Shown here piece after piece: positions 56,161 through 64,000 of a stretch of DNA of 64,000 nucleotides. The DNA comes from Gammaproteobacteria bacterium. GTDB lineage: Bacteria; Pseudomonadota; Gammaproteobacteria; Pseudomonadales; Pseudohongiellaceae. The notes below the pieces were generated by a model. That model was not told the origin of the DNA and did not search any database. It saw only the letters and a program-made list of their open reading frames with translations. Numbering within the stretch: position 1 is the stretch's first letter; each line of letters begins with the position of its first letter. The stretch lies in contig SHZK01000010.1 of the NCBI GenBank assembly GCA_009692305.1, forward strand, positions 22,114 to 86,113. The letters run 5' to 3'. The position numbers and the translations under genes are program-made.

Positions 56161-57624
56161 ATGATTGAGAAGACAGTCGCCGAACTCGCCGCCGCACTCG
56201 CGTCGGGCGACATATCCAGTGTGGAATTGACCCAGGCATACCTGAATCGCATCAATCGCTACAACCCCACACTAAATGCATTCATCACCATTTGTGATGA
56301 ATCCGCCCTGCAACAGGCCCAGGCCGCAGATGCGGCTCGTGCCAAAGGCAAAAATATCAATCCCTTATTGGGCATGCCGTTGGCGCACAAGGACATCTTC
56401 TGCACCGCCGGGGTCAAGACTACCTGCGGCTCAAAGATGCTGCACAATTTCATTGCACCCTATAACGCCACCGTCGTGGAAAAATTCAACGCCGCAGGTG
56501 CGGTGATGCTAGGCAAGACCAATATGGATGAGTTCGCGATGGGCTCATCAAATGAAACCAGTCATTTCGGACCGGTGCGTAATCCCTGGAATACCGAATA
56601 CGTCCCCGGCGGCTCTTCCGGCGGTTCCGCTGCCGCGTTGGCGGCCGACCTGTGCGCCATGGCCACCGGCACCGACACTGGTGGCTCCATTCGGCAACCG
56701 GCAGCTTTCACCGGTATTACTGGACTGAAACCCAGTTATGGTCGCATTTCACGCTGGGGCATGATTGCGTTCGCTTCCAGCCTGGACCAGGCAGGACCAC
56801 TCGCGAAAAGCGCGGAAGATGCCGCCCTTATGTTAAATGTGATGGCTGGCCTGGATGAAAAAGACTCCACCAGCATAGATAAACCTGCCGAAGACTACAC
56901 CGCCACACTGAATGACTCGCTCGCTGGATTGCGCATCGGCATTCCGCGCCAGCATTTCGCCAAAGGTCTGTCTGCCGATGTGGAAACAGCGGTGCGCGCG
57001 GCGTTAGTGGAATACGAAAGACTCGGCGCCACTGTCAAAGAGATCGACCTGCCCAACAACCACCTGTCCGTCTCTGCCTACTATGTGGTGGCGCCGGCGG
57101 AAGCCTCCGCCAACCTGTCCCGGTTTGACGGCGTGCGTTACGGCTATCGCTGTGCTGATCCAGTCAATCTGGAAGACATGTATAAGAGAAGCCGCAGCGA
57201 AGGCTTTGGCGACGAAGTCAAACGGCGCATCTTGGTAGGCACTTATGCGCTTTCCGCTGGTTTTTACGATGCCTATTATCGTAAGGCGCAAAAAATTCGA
57301 CGCCTGATCAAGGACGACTTCACCCGCGCGTTTGATACTGTGGATGTAATCATCGGGCCAACCTCACCCCACACCGCATTCAAGCTCGGCGCCAAGACGG
57401 ACCCCGTGACAATGTATCTGGAAGATATTTATACGATTGCGGTCAATCTCGCTGGATTACCAGGAATTTCAATTCCGGCCGGCATCGCCAATGGCCTGCC
57501 TATCGGCATGCAGATTGTCGGCAACGATTTCGCCGAGGCGAAGTTGCTGAATGTGGCGCACCAATTCCAACGCGAGACTGACTGGCACAAGCGTAAACCT
57601 GTTGCGCTCGGCAAGGGGGCATAA
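56161..57624 (+). CDS. gatA: Aspartyl/glutamyl-tRNA amidotransferase subunit A
   Basis: 487 residues. Amidase-signature enzyme: catalytic Lys in PLAHKDIFC, cis-Ser and nucleophilic Ser in [10 protein letters not shown] and [12 protein letters not shown]. It releases ammonia from glutamine and channels it to GatB. Second gene of gatCAB, two bases before gatB. Confidence 0.97.
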   Translation: MIEKTVAELAAALASGDISSVELTQAYLNRINRYNPTLNAFITICDESALQQAQAADAARAKGKNINPLLGMPLAHKDIFCTAGVKTTCGSKMLHNFIAPYNATVVEKFNAAGAVMLGKTNMDEFAMGSSNETSHFGPVRNPWNTEYVPGGSSGGSAAALAADLCAMATGTDTGGSIRQPAAFTGITGLKPSYGRISRWGMIAFASSLDQAGPLAKSAEDAALMLNVMAGLDEKDSTSIDKPAEDYTATLNDSLAGLRIGIPRQHFAKGLSADVETAVRAALVEYERLGATVKEIDLPNNHLSVSAYYVVAPAEASANLSRFDGVRYGYRCADPVNLEDMYKRSRSEGFGDEVKRRILVGTYALSAGFYDAYYRKAQKIRRLIKDDFTRAFDTVDVIIGPTSPHTAFKLGAKTDPVTMYLEDIYTIAVNLAGLPGISIPAGIANGLPIGMQIVGNDFAEAKLLNVAHQFQRETDWHKRKPVALGKGA

Positions 57625-57626
57625 GC

Positions 57627-59063
57627 ATGAATTGGGAAACTGTCATCGGCCTGGAAGTGCACGTACAACTGTCAACCGTATCCAAATTATTCTCCGGATC
57701 GGCAACGAAATTCGGTGCCGAACCGAACTCCCAGGCAAATATCTACGACCTTGCCCTGCCCGGCACCCTGCCCGTATTAAATGCCGCGGCACTGGGCATG
57801 GCAGTGAAGTTCGGACTCGGCATCGGCGCCGAGATCGGCAGGCGTTCGGTGTTTGACCGCAAGAATTATTTTTATCCTGACCTGCCGAAAGGCTATCAGG
57901 TGAGTCAACTCGACTTCCCCATCGTCGGCAAGGGCTCGCTCATGATTACCATGGACGATGGCAGTGAAAAAGTCATTGGTATTACCCGCGCGCACATGGA
58001 AGAAGACGCCGGTAAATCCCTGCACGAAGATTTTCATGGTATGACTGGCATCGACCTCAATCGCGCCGGAACGCCCTTGCTCGAGATTGTCTCCGATCCC
58101 GATCTACGCAGTGCCAAAGAAGCCGTGGCCTACCTGAAGAAACTGCACTCTATCATTCGTTACCTGGATATCTCGGACGCGATCATGGCCCAGGGTTCGA
58201 TGCGTTGTGATGCCAACGTGTCGATTCGGCGCCGCGGCACCAAGGAATTTGGTACGCGCACTGAAATCAAGAATATCAACTCGTTCAAGTTTGTCGAAAA
58301 AGCCATCAACTTCGAAGTGCGGCGACAGCAGGAACTGATTGAGGATGGCGGCCGCGTGGTGCAGGAAACCCGGCTCTACGACGCCGACAAAGATGAGACC
58401 CGCTCAATGCGCAGCAAGGAAGTGGCGAACGATTATCGCTACTTTCCGGAGCCAGACTTGTTGCCGGTGGTTATCGACGAGGCGTATATCGCTGCCATCA
58501 AGGCCACCTTGCCGGAATTACCGGATGCACGCGGCGCCCGCTTCGTCAGCGAATACAAACTCAGCGAATACGACGCAGGCGTGCTGGTAGCAACACGTGA
58601 AATGGCCGACTATTTCGAAACCGTCGCCAACGGTTCGGGCGATGCCAAGCTCGCGGCGAACTGGGTGAGCCAGGATTTGCTGGGTCTGCTCAACAAGCAC
58701 AACTGGGAGATTTCCCAATCGCCCATTCAGGCGCAACGACTGGCTGACCTGATCAAACGCATCAAGGACGGCACGATTTCGGGCAAGATCGCGAAGACTG
58801 TATTCGAGTCCATGCTGCATGACACTGCATCTGTGGATGCAATCATCGCGGCCAAGGGCTTGCAGCAGGTGACTGATACTGGCGCCATCGAACAACTGGT
58901 GGATACGGTAATCAGCAACAATCCTGATCAGGTGCAGCAGTTCCGCGCAGGCAAGGAACAAGTTATCGGATTTCTGGTCGGACAGGCGATGCAGCTCTCC
59001 AAAGGCAAGGCCAATCCAGCGCAGGTAAATGAATTACTCCGCAACAAGATGAAAGCAAAATAA
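57627..59063 (+). CDS. gatB: Aspartyl/glutamyl-tRNA amidotransferase subunit B
   Basis: 478 residues. [15 protein letters not shown] at the N-terminus, [15 protein letters not shown] and [12 protein letters not shown] in the kinase-like domain, and the C-terminal YqeY-like helical domain with RKLAANWV-type and IPA-type segments. It activates Glu/Asp on the tRNA and carries out the amidation. Last gene of gatCAB. Confidence 0.97.
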   Translation: MNWETVIGLEVHVQLSTVSKLFSGSATKFGAEPNSQANIYDLALPGTLPVLNAAALGMAVKFGLGIGAEIGRRSVFDRKNYFYPDLPKGYQVSQLDFPIVGKGSLMITMDDGSEKVIGITRAHMEEDAGKSLHEDFHGMTGIDLNRAGTPLLEIVSDPDLRSAKEAVAYLKKLHSIIRYLDISDAIMAQGSMRCDANVSIRRRGTKEFGTRTEIKNINSFKFVEKAINFEVRRQQELIEDGGRVVQETRLYDADKDETRSMRSKEVANDYRYFPEPDLLPVVIDEAYIAAIKATLPELPDARGARFVSEYKLSEYDAGVLVATREMADYFETVANGSGDAKLAANWVSQDLLGLLNKHNWEISQSPIQAQRLADLIKRIKDGTISGKIAKTVFESMLHDTASVDAIIAAKGLQQVTDTGAIEQLVDTVISNNPDQVQQFRAGKEQVIGFLVGQAMQLSKGKANPAQVNELLRNKMKAK

Positions 59064-59089
59064 ATCGCCAGCAATTTCAAGCGACATGA

Positions 59090-59112
59090 AGAAAGTTCAG
59101 GACGAACTTTCT
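59090..59112. other. Hairpin between gatB and the PA4642-family gene
   Basis: AGAAAGTTC/GAACTTTCT, nine pairs, loop AGGAC, 27 bp after the gatB stop. No T-run on the plus strand, so it may be an mRNA-stability structure. Confidence 0.55.
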
Positions 59113-59134
59113 GAAAATAAAAAGGTACATAGCC

Positions 59135-59452
59135 ATGTCAGAGGAAAAGAAAACAGGATCAGCCAGAACCCAGGCCGAGGTGCGCGATGAAGAGTGGAGC
59201 GACGCACGTCTCGCCGCTTTTCTGGAGCTGCTACCACCGGCGAGTCTGCCGGCTGATTACAATATTCTGTTGAAAGCCTATCGCGGCATGACAGCATCGC
59301 TGTTTGCGCGCTTTATCAAGCTGTATGTTGATGCCGGGCATGACATCAATGTGAAACTTGCAGATGGCAGCACCTTTCTCCAACTTGTTTTACAACACAG
59401 AAAATCTGCAGAGTACGCCACCATTCTGGAAGCAGCCGGGGCAACGAAATAG
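59135..59452 (+). CDS. PA4642-family protein
   Basis: 105 residues. EEWSDARLAAFLELLPPASL followed by DYNILLKAYRGMTASLFARFI and LVLQHRKSAEYATILEAAG match the small PA4642 family found in pseudomonads and relatives; function unknown. Ankyrin-like spacing (DAGHDINVKLADGSTFLQLV) is visible. Its last codons overlap, in another frame, the first codons of the dnaQ fragment, which lies across its stop. The normal protein ends near here, so it is probably intact. Confidence 0.85.
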   Translation: MSEEKKTGSARTQAEVRDEEWSDARLAAFLELLPPASLPADYNILLKAYRGMTASLFARFIKLYVDAGHDINVKLADGSTFLQLVLQHRKSAEYATILEAAGATK

Positions 59453-59768
59453 TCTGGATGCGCTGTGCAAACGCTATGGAGTTGCTAATACGCAGCGGCG
59501 TCTTCATGGGGCGCTGCTGGACGCCGAAATTCTCGCCGATGTATATCTGCTGATGACCAGCGGACAGTCCAGTTTATTGCTTAAGGATGAGCAAACTAAA
59601 GTAGCAGGGAAGGAGACACGCAAACCCAAACTCGATCCAACACGTAAACCGTTAGCTGTTCGTCACGCGAATTCGACGGAGTTGCTGTTGCATCGTCAAC
59701 GCCTGGAGGAAATACAGACCACTGCGGAGAAAGGTTGTCTGTGGTTACAACTGGAAGCTGATCGTTAA
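59436..59768 (+). pseudogene. dnaQ 3' fragment (DNA polymerase III epsilon C-terminus)
   Basis: About 110 residues beginning PGQRNSLDALCKRYGV, with LHGALLDAEILADVYLLM and GQSSLLL, continuing to EEIQTTAEKGCLWL. These match residues ~140 to the end of DnaQ: the Exo III motif (His and Asp of HGALLD), the clamp-binding motif and the polymerase-binding tail. The N-terminal exonuclease motifs Exo I and II are missing and no start codon precedes it except an ATG at 59358 inside the PA4642 gene. So this is a truncated copy, joined to PA4642 in a different frame. Confidence 0.82.
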
Positions 59769-59898
59769 CGCTGCATTTTCATTACTTCTCACTATTACTT
59801 CTGTGGTGGACTCAACTCCGAAGTGCAGAACGGTTTAGGTAGCCAAGGCCGCCAATTATTCTTTCATTAATTACGCTGACATTTTGAATCTTTGCCTA

Positions 59899-59956
59899 CC
59901 CTGTTGTTCGACAGGGGGCAAGAGCATTACTTGCTGCGCGGAATCGGTGTAGATTC
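59899..59956 (+). promoter_or_regulatory. Structured leader before the antiporter gene
   Basis: Three successive hairpins: CCCTGT/ACAGGG (59899-59916), GCAAG/CTTGC (59918-59934) and GAATC/GATTC (59941-59956). They lie 90-150 bp upstream of the antiporter ATG in a 279-bp gene-free stretch. Confidence 0.45.
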
Positions 59957-60047
59957 TGTTGACGATGCTGGCGGAAATGGCTAACGTTCGGGGGCTTTTG
60001 CTCAGGTAGTTAAACGTCAAAATATTTTAACAAGAAGAATCGCAGCT

Positions 60048-61379
60048 ATGAATTACGCAAAAATTGTTGGTCTGTTTGTTGGTGCCTTCCTGCTGAACAT
60101 GATTGCTCCGCAGATTCTGGAGCGTCTTGCTCACCTTCCGGGCACCGAAGCTGCCATTGCTCAAACGCTCTGGTGTCTTGGGCTTTTTCTGGTGTTTGGC
60201 TGGGCCTGCAGCAAACTCGCTGAAGGTACAGTGTTCCCGAATTTCACGCTGCAACTGCTGGTCGGTATCGTGCTGCATGATGCGCTGGCGCCAATTGCCC
60301 CGGAGATCATGATTCCAGTGGTGGTGTGTACCGCGCTGGCGGCGATCATCCTCAAGGGAGGCGGCGACGAGGTAGAGCGACTGGACTTCCTGAAGATCGC
60401 CTATCCGACCATGTTGATTGCTGTGCTCGGCTATCTGATTACCTTCTTCGTCATGTTCCCATTGATGCTGTTGCTGGGACTGGACGGCAAGACCTCTGCC
60501 TTGCTCGCCGCCATCATCGGCTCCACTGACCCGGCGGCATTAATCCCGACCTTGAAAAAAATTGTCTTCAAGGACCAGTACAAGCGTCTGGCTGGACTTT
60601 CGATTGCCGAGAGCGCCGTGAATGATGCAGTTGGTGCTATCTTCGTTGGCGCGCTCGCCACCATGATTCTAGCCGGCACCTCGGTGGAAACTACCGCTGC
60701 CCTGACTTCCGGGTTGTTCAGCGCTGAAAACATGCTGAGTCTGGGGCGTCAGTTCCTGTTCGGTACGGTCGCGGGTGTGATCGGTTGGGCTTTCATGTAC
60801 AGCTACGAGAGGTATAAATCCACGCATCACCAGAATACCGGTGAGGCCGAGGCTGCCTACGATTTCGCTATTGTTCTCGCTGTTCCACTGGTCACCTTCG
60901 TACTGGCGCAGGCCATCCACGGCAATGGTTTCCTGGCCGCGTTCATTGCCGGTCTACTCGCGAATTACAACCACAACAATCAGGCTTTCCAGAAGACCCT
61001 GATCACTATGGAGATCAAGATCGAGAGTATCGCCAAGCCGATGATTTTCATGATGGTGGGGCCCTTCGTATCGCTGGACGATTTGTGGGCGACGGCGGGC
61101 CTGGGTTTCGTGATATCGGTGCTGTTCATGCTTGTGGCGCGTCCAGTGGCGGTAATGATTTCCATGTTGCCTACCAACCTGAACATGAAGGACAAACTGT
61201 TCCTGAGTGCCATCAGGGAGACTGGGGTCATTCCCGTGGTGCTCGCGGTGATAACCGTGGCACAGTTCCCTGAATTGACCCAGCTCATGCCGTTGACTGC
61301 ATGGGTTGTGGTCTGGACACTGACCATCCTGCCAGCCATTACTCCCTGGTGGTCAAGGAAACTGGGGATTGTTGAGTAA
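60048..61379 (+). CDS. Cation/proton antiporter (CPA1-type Na+/H+ exchanger)
   Basis: 443 residues, about twelve transmembrane helices. Signature GSTDPAALIPTLKKI (near residue 161) and ESAVNDAVGAIFVGALA (near 186), with the ND pair that binds and exchanges cations. Length fits NhaP-type exchangers. The start ATG 60048 has AAGAAG ahead. A structured leader precedes it. Ion specificity cannot be read from sequence. Confidence 0.9.
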   Translation: MNYAKIVGLFVGAFLLNMIAPQILERLAHLPGTEAAIAQTLWCLGLFLVFGWACSKLAEGTVFPNFTLQLLVGIVLHDALAPIAPEIMIPVVVCTALAAIILKGGGDEVERLDFLKIAYPTMLIAVLGYLITFFVMFPLMLLLGLDGKTSALLAAIIGSTDPAALIPTLKKIVFKDQYKRLAGLSIAESAVNDAVGAIFVGALATMILAGTSVETTAALTSGLFSAENMLSLGRQFLFGTVAGVIGWAFMYSYERYKSTHHQNTGEAEAAYDFAIVLAVPLVTFVLAQAIHGNGFLAAFIAGLLANYNHNNQAFQKTLITMEIKIESIAKPMIFMMVGPFVSLDDLWATAGLGFVISVLFMLVARPVAVMISMLPTNLNMKDKLFLSAIRETGVIPVVLAVITVAQFPELTQLMPLTAWVVVWTLTILPAITPWWSRKLGIVE

Positions 61380-61556
61380 AACGCCTTTGCAATATTGCAC
61401 GCTCACTTGCAACAAAGAGGGCATCTCGCGAGCGTCCCCCTTTTTCAAAATACCTGGTCCTAGAAGGGCAGGACAATAAGTGCTTTCATGCAACGGCTGA
61501 CATAGCGATGAGACTAATCCGAAAAATAATAATGGAATCAAAGCTGGGGACGGGTA

Positions 61557-62912
61557 ATGAGTAAAGTTATTGGAGTGCGTGCGAGTATTGATCCCCCTGC
61601 AATTGCGGACCAGAAACAGAAAGAAGCCGCCGCTATTGTCAAGGCCTACCAGAATCCCTATTACCGCTATCTCGTCCTTGGCATTCTCACTATTGTCTAT
61701 GTCTCGAATTTTATTGATCGCCAGGTTATCAATGTGCTGGCGCAATACATCATCGCCGATCTGCAGCTCACTGATGGACAGTTTGGCATGCTGTCGGGCC
61801 TCGCATTCGCCTGCATCTATACCACCCTGGGCATACCAATCGCCCGCTGGGCTGATCTCGGCAATCGACGTAACATCATCGCCATCTCCGTAGCCGTCTG
61901 GAGCTTGATGACGGCGGTATGTGGTTTGGCGCAAAATTTTGGCCAGTTATTCCTGGCTCGCTTCGGTGTTGGAGTCGGTGAGGCGGGCGCTTCACCCCCT
62001 TCACATTCCATCGTGTCAGATATTTTTCCCGCTAATCAAAGAGCCACAGCCCTATCCATTTATTCCTTCGGCGTCTATGGCGGCATCCTGGTCGGCACCG
62101 TGGGCGGTGCCTATTTGGTGCAGTATTTCGATTGGCGCACGGCCTTCATCGTAGTGGGTCTGCCAGGACTGTTGCTGGCCTTGTTGGTGCGCCTGGTTGT
62201 CAAGGAACCACCACGGGGCATGGCGGAGGCACGCAAGGATGCCGCACCGCCTGGCTTTCTTAAGGTAGTAGGATTTCTGTGGCAGCGAAAATCTTTTCGA
62301 CATCTTTCTTTCGCCTGCGCGCTGCATGCTTTTGTGACTTATGGGATTGGTAATTTCATGCCGCTGTTTCTCGGACGCGTCCACGGCATGCCGATTCTCG
62401 ATGTGGGTCTGTATTACGGCTTGATTGGAGGTGGCGGCGGACTCCTCGGTACTTACTTTGGCGGCTGGATGTCTGATCGCATGGTCAACCGCACCGGCGA
62501 CAGAGTCTGGTATATATGGATTCCGTTTATCTCCACCCTGCTGGCAATTCCATTTGCGCTAATAACTTTCCTGGTCATGCCCAGCGCTGTCTCTGCCGCC
62601 TGGTTCTATTTCTTCGCGGCGTTCTGTGGTGCCTGGTATCTGGCGCCCTGTATTGCATCCACGCATTTCCTGGTAGGGCTGCGCATGCGGGCGATGGGCT
62701 CGGCGGTGCTGTTCTTCGTGTTGAATCTGATCGGCCTCGGCTTTGGTCCGATGCTCACTGGATTTGTGAGTGACTGGCTAACACCCAGTTTCGGTGACGA
62801 TGCGTTGCGCTATGCCATGGCGATCACGGTGCTGGTGAATATCTGGTGTGCCATGCACTACTACTGGTGTACTCGAACCATCAAGGCAGATTTCGAGCGG
62901 GCACCGGCCTAG
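61557..62912 (+). CDS. MFS transporter, spinster-like family
   Basis: 451 residues. Twelve-helix MFS pattern: NFIDRQVINVLAQYI near helix 1, PIARWADLGNRRNIIAIS (motif A), ARFGVGVGEAGASPPSHSIV, and FSVGVYGG-type segments. The family includes sphingolipid-like and aromatic-compound carriers in alphaproteobacteria and gammaproteobacteria. It ends 66 bp before the truncated MtrB/PioB-like gene. Confidence 0.88.
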   Translation: MSKVIGVRASIDPPAIADQKQKEAAAIVKAYQNPYYRYLVLGILTIVYVSNFIDRQVINVLAQYIIADLQLTDGQFGMLSGLAFACIYTTLGIPIARWADLGNRRNIIAISVAVWSLMTAVCGLAQNFGQLFLARFGVGVGEAGASPPSHSIVSDIFPANQRATALSIYSFGVYGGILVGTVGGAYLVQYFDWRTAFIVVGLPGLLLALLVRLVVKEPPRGMAEARKDAAPPGFLKVVGFLWQRKSFRHLSFACALHAFVTYGIGNFMPLFLGRVHGMPILDVGLYYGLIGGGGGLLGTYFGGWMSDRMVNRTGDRVWYIWIPFISTLLAIPFALITFLVMPSAVSAAWFYFFAAFCGAWYLAPCIASTHFLVGLRMRAMGSAVLFFVLNLIGLGFGPMLTGFVSDWLTPSFGDDALRYAMAITVLVNIWCAMHYYWCTRTIKADFERAPA

Positions 62913-62978
62913 TCGGAAACTCCAATAAAAACTTATCCTGTTGGTGTTGCCTTAAATCAGGTGAGACAAATGGGTTGC

Positions 62979-63641
62979 CTAGAAATCCAGGGACAAGGCG
63001 AGCCACAATAAATGCCCTGCATACTTGGGACTCTGATTGCCGGGTAACAGAACATTGGCCAGCGTGGCCACATTGATCCCGTCGAGCGCAAAGTCATCTG
63101 CATCGTAGCGTTGATATTGATAACGCAGCTGCAAGTGCTTGCCTTCCTGCACCATGTACTTCCCGCTAAGGGAAAAATCATTAATGTCAGTGCTCACATC
63201 CGGTAAGGGTAAATACGCCAGCGCAGAACTAAAAGGCGAAGTCTCGGTTGTTGCCCTGGAGACTGAAAAGTCCATGGACAGATCGAGCCTGTCATCAAGC
63301 AGCAGCCAATCCACGCCACCCCCCCCAATAGTGTGAATATTGTCTTCGCTATCCATGAGCCAATTCCTGCTCGCAATTCTCACTGACTCCGGATAGAACG
63401 GAGTTGAATTGGCACCGCCAGAGCGGGAGTACCCCGGTTGCTTGTTTACATAGGTTTCATAGTTGTAATAAAGGCTGGCCTGCAGCGCTTGTTGGGGACT
63501 GTAGGACAGGTCGGCGGCAAAGTGACGCTTGTCAGATTCACGCAGGCCTATTTTTGATTCCGGAAAGTCATCGTTGGAAAATTTTGCGAGCAGACTCAAG
63601 CCAAATTTGGCGTCGGGGTAGATGTTCAGGTTGGCGCTCAA
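62979..63641 (-). pseudogene. MtrB/PioB-family outer-membrane protein, C-terminal fragment
   Basis: About 220 residues of alternating beta strands ending in an aromatic outer-membrane C-terminus (LLWLALSLDF), with ADLSYSPQQALQASLYYNYETY and LQLRYQYQRYDADD. These match the C-terminal third of MtrB/PioB-type decahaem-associated barrels, which run to 600-700 residues. The frame is open only to a stop in the tRNA-like sequence just 5' of it, so the N-terminal portion with its signal peptide and CXXC motif is missing. The deletion ends exactly at the att sequence. Confidence 0.8.
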
Positions 63642-63675
63642 TTCGACGGGGGTTCAAATCCCCCCGCTTCCACCA
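63642..63675 (+). other. tmRNA- or tRNA-like 3' end, putative att site
   Basis: GGGGG-TTCAAAT-CCCCC forms a T-arm, followed by CGCTTCC-A-CCA, the 3' acceptor strand. The spacing and the leading TTCGAC are like the 3' end of tmRNA (ssrA). No 5' part of such a gene is present to the left, so this is a partial copy, as made when an island integrates. Confidence 0.8.
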
Positions 63676-63709
63676 AATTTCGTTTCACACAACTCCACAG
63701 AAGTCTTTA

Positions 63710-63737
63710 ATGCCCTGTTATACAGAGCATTTTTTTA
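63710..63737 (+). terminator. Terminator after the tmRNA-like fragment
   Basis: ATGC(C)CTGT/ACAG(A)GCAT with loop TAT, followed by seven T's; 34 bp after the CCA end. Confidence 0.8.
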
Positions 63738-63774
63738 TATAATACATCCATCTCAGCCCACGCAAATCCATCAA

Positions 63775-63835
63775 GATACCAATATAACGTTGGTACTTCT
63801 GTTGGTACTTTGCAAGTCCTCAAATGAGATACCAA
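63775..63835. repeat. Four TTGGTA motifs between att and integrase
   Basis: GATACCAA (63775), GTTGGTACTT (63789 and 63801) and GATACCAA (63828). The outer pair is inverted relative to the inner pair. Probable binding sites for the integrase arm domain or an excisionase. Confidence 0.7.
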
Positions 63836-63856
63836 CAATTGGGGGTGTAAATTCAT

Positions 63857-64000
63857 ATGCAAAAATTAACTGCCTTAGCAGTAAAGCAAGCTAAGTCAAA
63901 AGATAGGAACTACAGCATGGTTGATGGCGGCGGGCTTTATTTGCTCGTTAAGCCCCAGGGAAAATATTGGCGCTATAACTATCGATTCGGAGGGAAACAG
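63857..64000 (+). CDS. P4-type tyrosine integrase, N-terminal part
   Basis: 48 residues visible, running off the window. LTALAVKQAKSKDRNYS then VDGGGLYLLVKPQGKYWRYN with RFGGK is the N-terminal arm-binding (DUF4102) domain of P4-like integrases, with the conserved D-G-G-L-x-L and K-x-W motifs. The catalytic domain would be beyond the window. Such integrases often use tRNA or tmRNA 3' ends as targets, and a fragment of one lies 180 bp upstream. Confidence 0.93.
   Translation, partial: MQKLTALAVKQAKSKDRNYSMVDGGGLYLLVKPQGKYWRYNYRFGGKQ

Noticed and set aside
59899..59934. CRISPR-like short repeats before the antiporter gene
   Set aside because: Only three different hairpins, no repeated unit of 25-40 bp and no spacers.
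61380..61470. Terminator after the antiporter (GGGCATCTCGCGAGCGTCCC then T's)
   Set aside because: The possible stem has several mismatches and no room for a loop at the CTCGCGAG core; not strong enough to call.
63857..64000. Complete tRNA gene at the right end
   Set aside because: Only the 3' T-arm and acceptor strand (63642-63675) exist; no anticodon or D-arm to the left.

Overview
The window is bacterial chromosome, most likely from a heterotrophic, probably aquatic gammaproteobacterium. The main evidence is gene order. The minus-strand run mreB-mreC-mreD-maf-rng-yhdP followed by a nitrilase-family gene is a classic gammaproteobacterial block. A PA4642-family gene, a DnaQ-like C-terminus, a GatCAB operon and several acyl-CoA dehydrogenases with short-chain/aromatic catabolism genes fit the same picture. 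Genus cannot be set from the sequence alone.

Layout. 1-10 kb: end of an OsmC-like gene, a secreted cupin, a small secreted protein, a DUF2237 gene, then a tight minus-strand beta-oxidation operon (thiolase, enoyl-CoA hydratase/3-hydroxyacyl-CoA dehydrogenase, Zn alcohol dehydrogenase, two acyl-CoA dehydrogenases) with a further acyl-CoA dehydrogenase divergent from it. 10-15.6 kb: a c'-type cytochrome lipoprotein, a voltage-sensor protein without a pore, a FadH-like 2,4-dienoyl-CoA reductase, a 634-bp gene-free block of nested repeats, and a two-gene spermidine-synthase-like unit. 15.7-21 kb: a second catabolic operon (two acyl-CoA dehydrogenases, histidine phosphatase, ACAD10-like kinase, SDR). 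21-33 kb: Pal-like lipoprotein, esterase plus DUF4105 membrane protein, aldo/keto reductase, TPP enzyme, amidohydrolase, HAD phosphatase, PaaI thioesterase, patatin-like protein, MFS transporter and YceI protein.

33-46 kb: an oxidoreductase-SelD fusion, a TPR protein, a periplasmic aminopeptidase-like lipoprotein and glutaminyl cyclase, a HIT protein, an mtnA gene behind an aldolase/SDR fusion (a possible methylthioribose or 5-deoxyribose salvage shunt), an orphan ExbD, a TetR regulator, a DUF445 protein, a nitrilase, and a trypsin-like secreted protease that interrupts the conserved yhdP-nitrilase order. 46-59 kb: the yhdP/rng/maf/mreDCB cell-shape block, divergent from gatCAB. mreC seems to lack a normal start codon at the position its conserved N-terminus demands.

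59-64 kb: a PA4642 gene whose last codons run into a 3' fragment of dnaQ, a Na+/H+ antiporter with a structured leader, and an MFS transporter. The right edge is the border of an integrated element. The C-terminal third of an MtrB/PioB-like outer-membrane protein is cut off at a tmRNA- or tRNA-like 3' end, followed by a terminator, four TTGGTA motifs and the start of a P4-type integrase gene that runs off the window.

No complete defence system, CRISPR array, rRNA or complete tRNA gene was seen. The most interesting items are the att/truncated-MtrB/integrase junction, the dnaQ fragment, the mtnA-aldolase/SDR pair, the nested repeat block at 13.4-14.0 kb, the pore-less voltage sensor and the mreC start.
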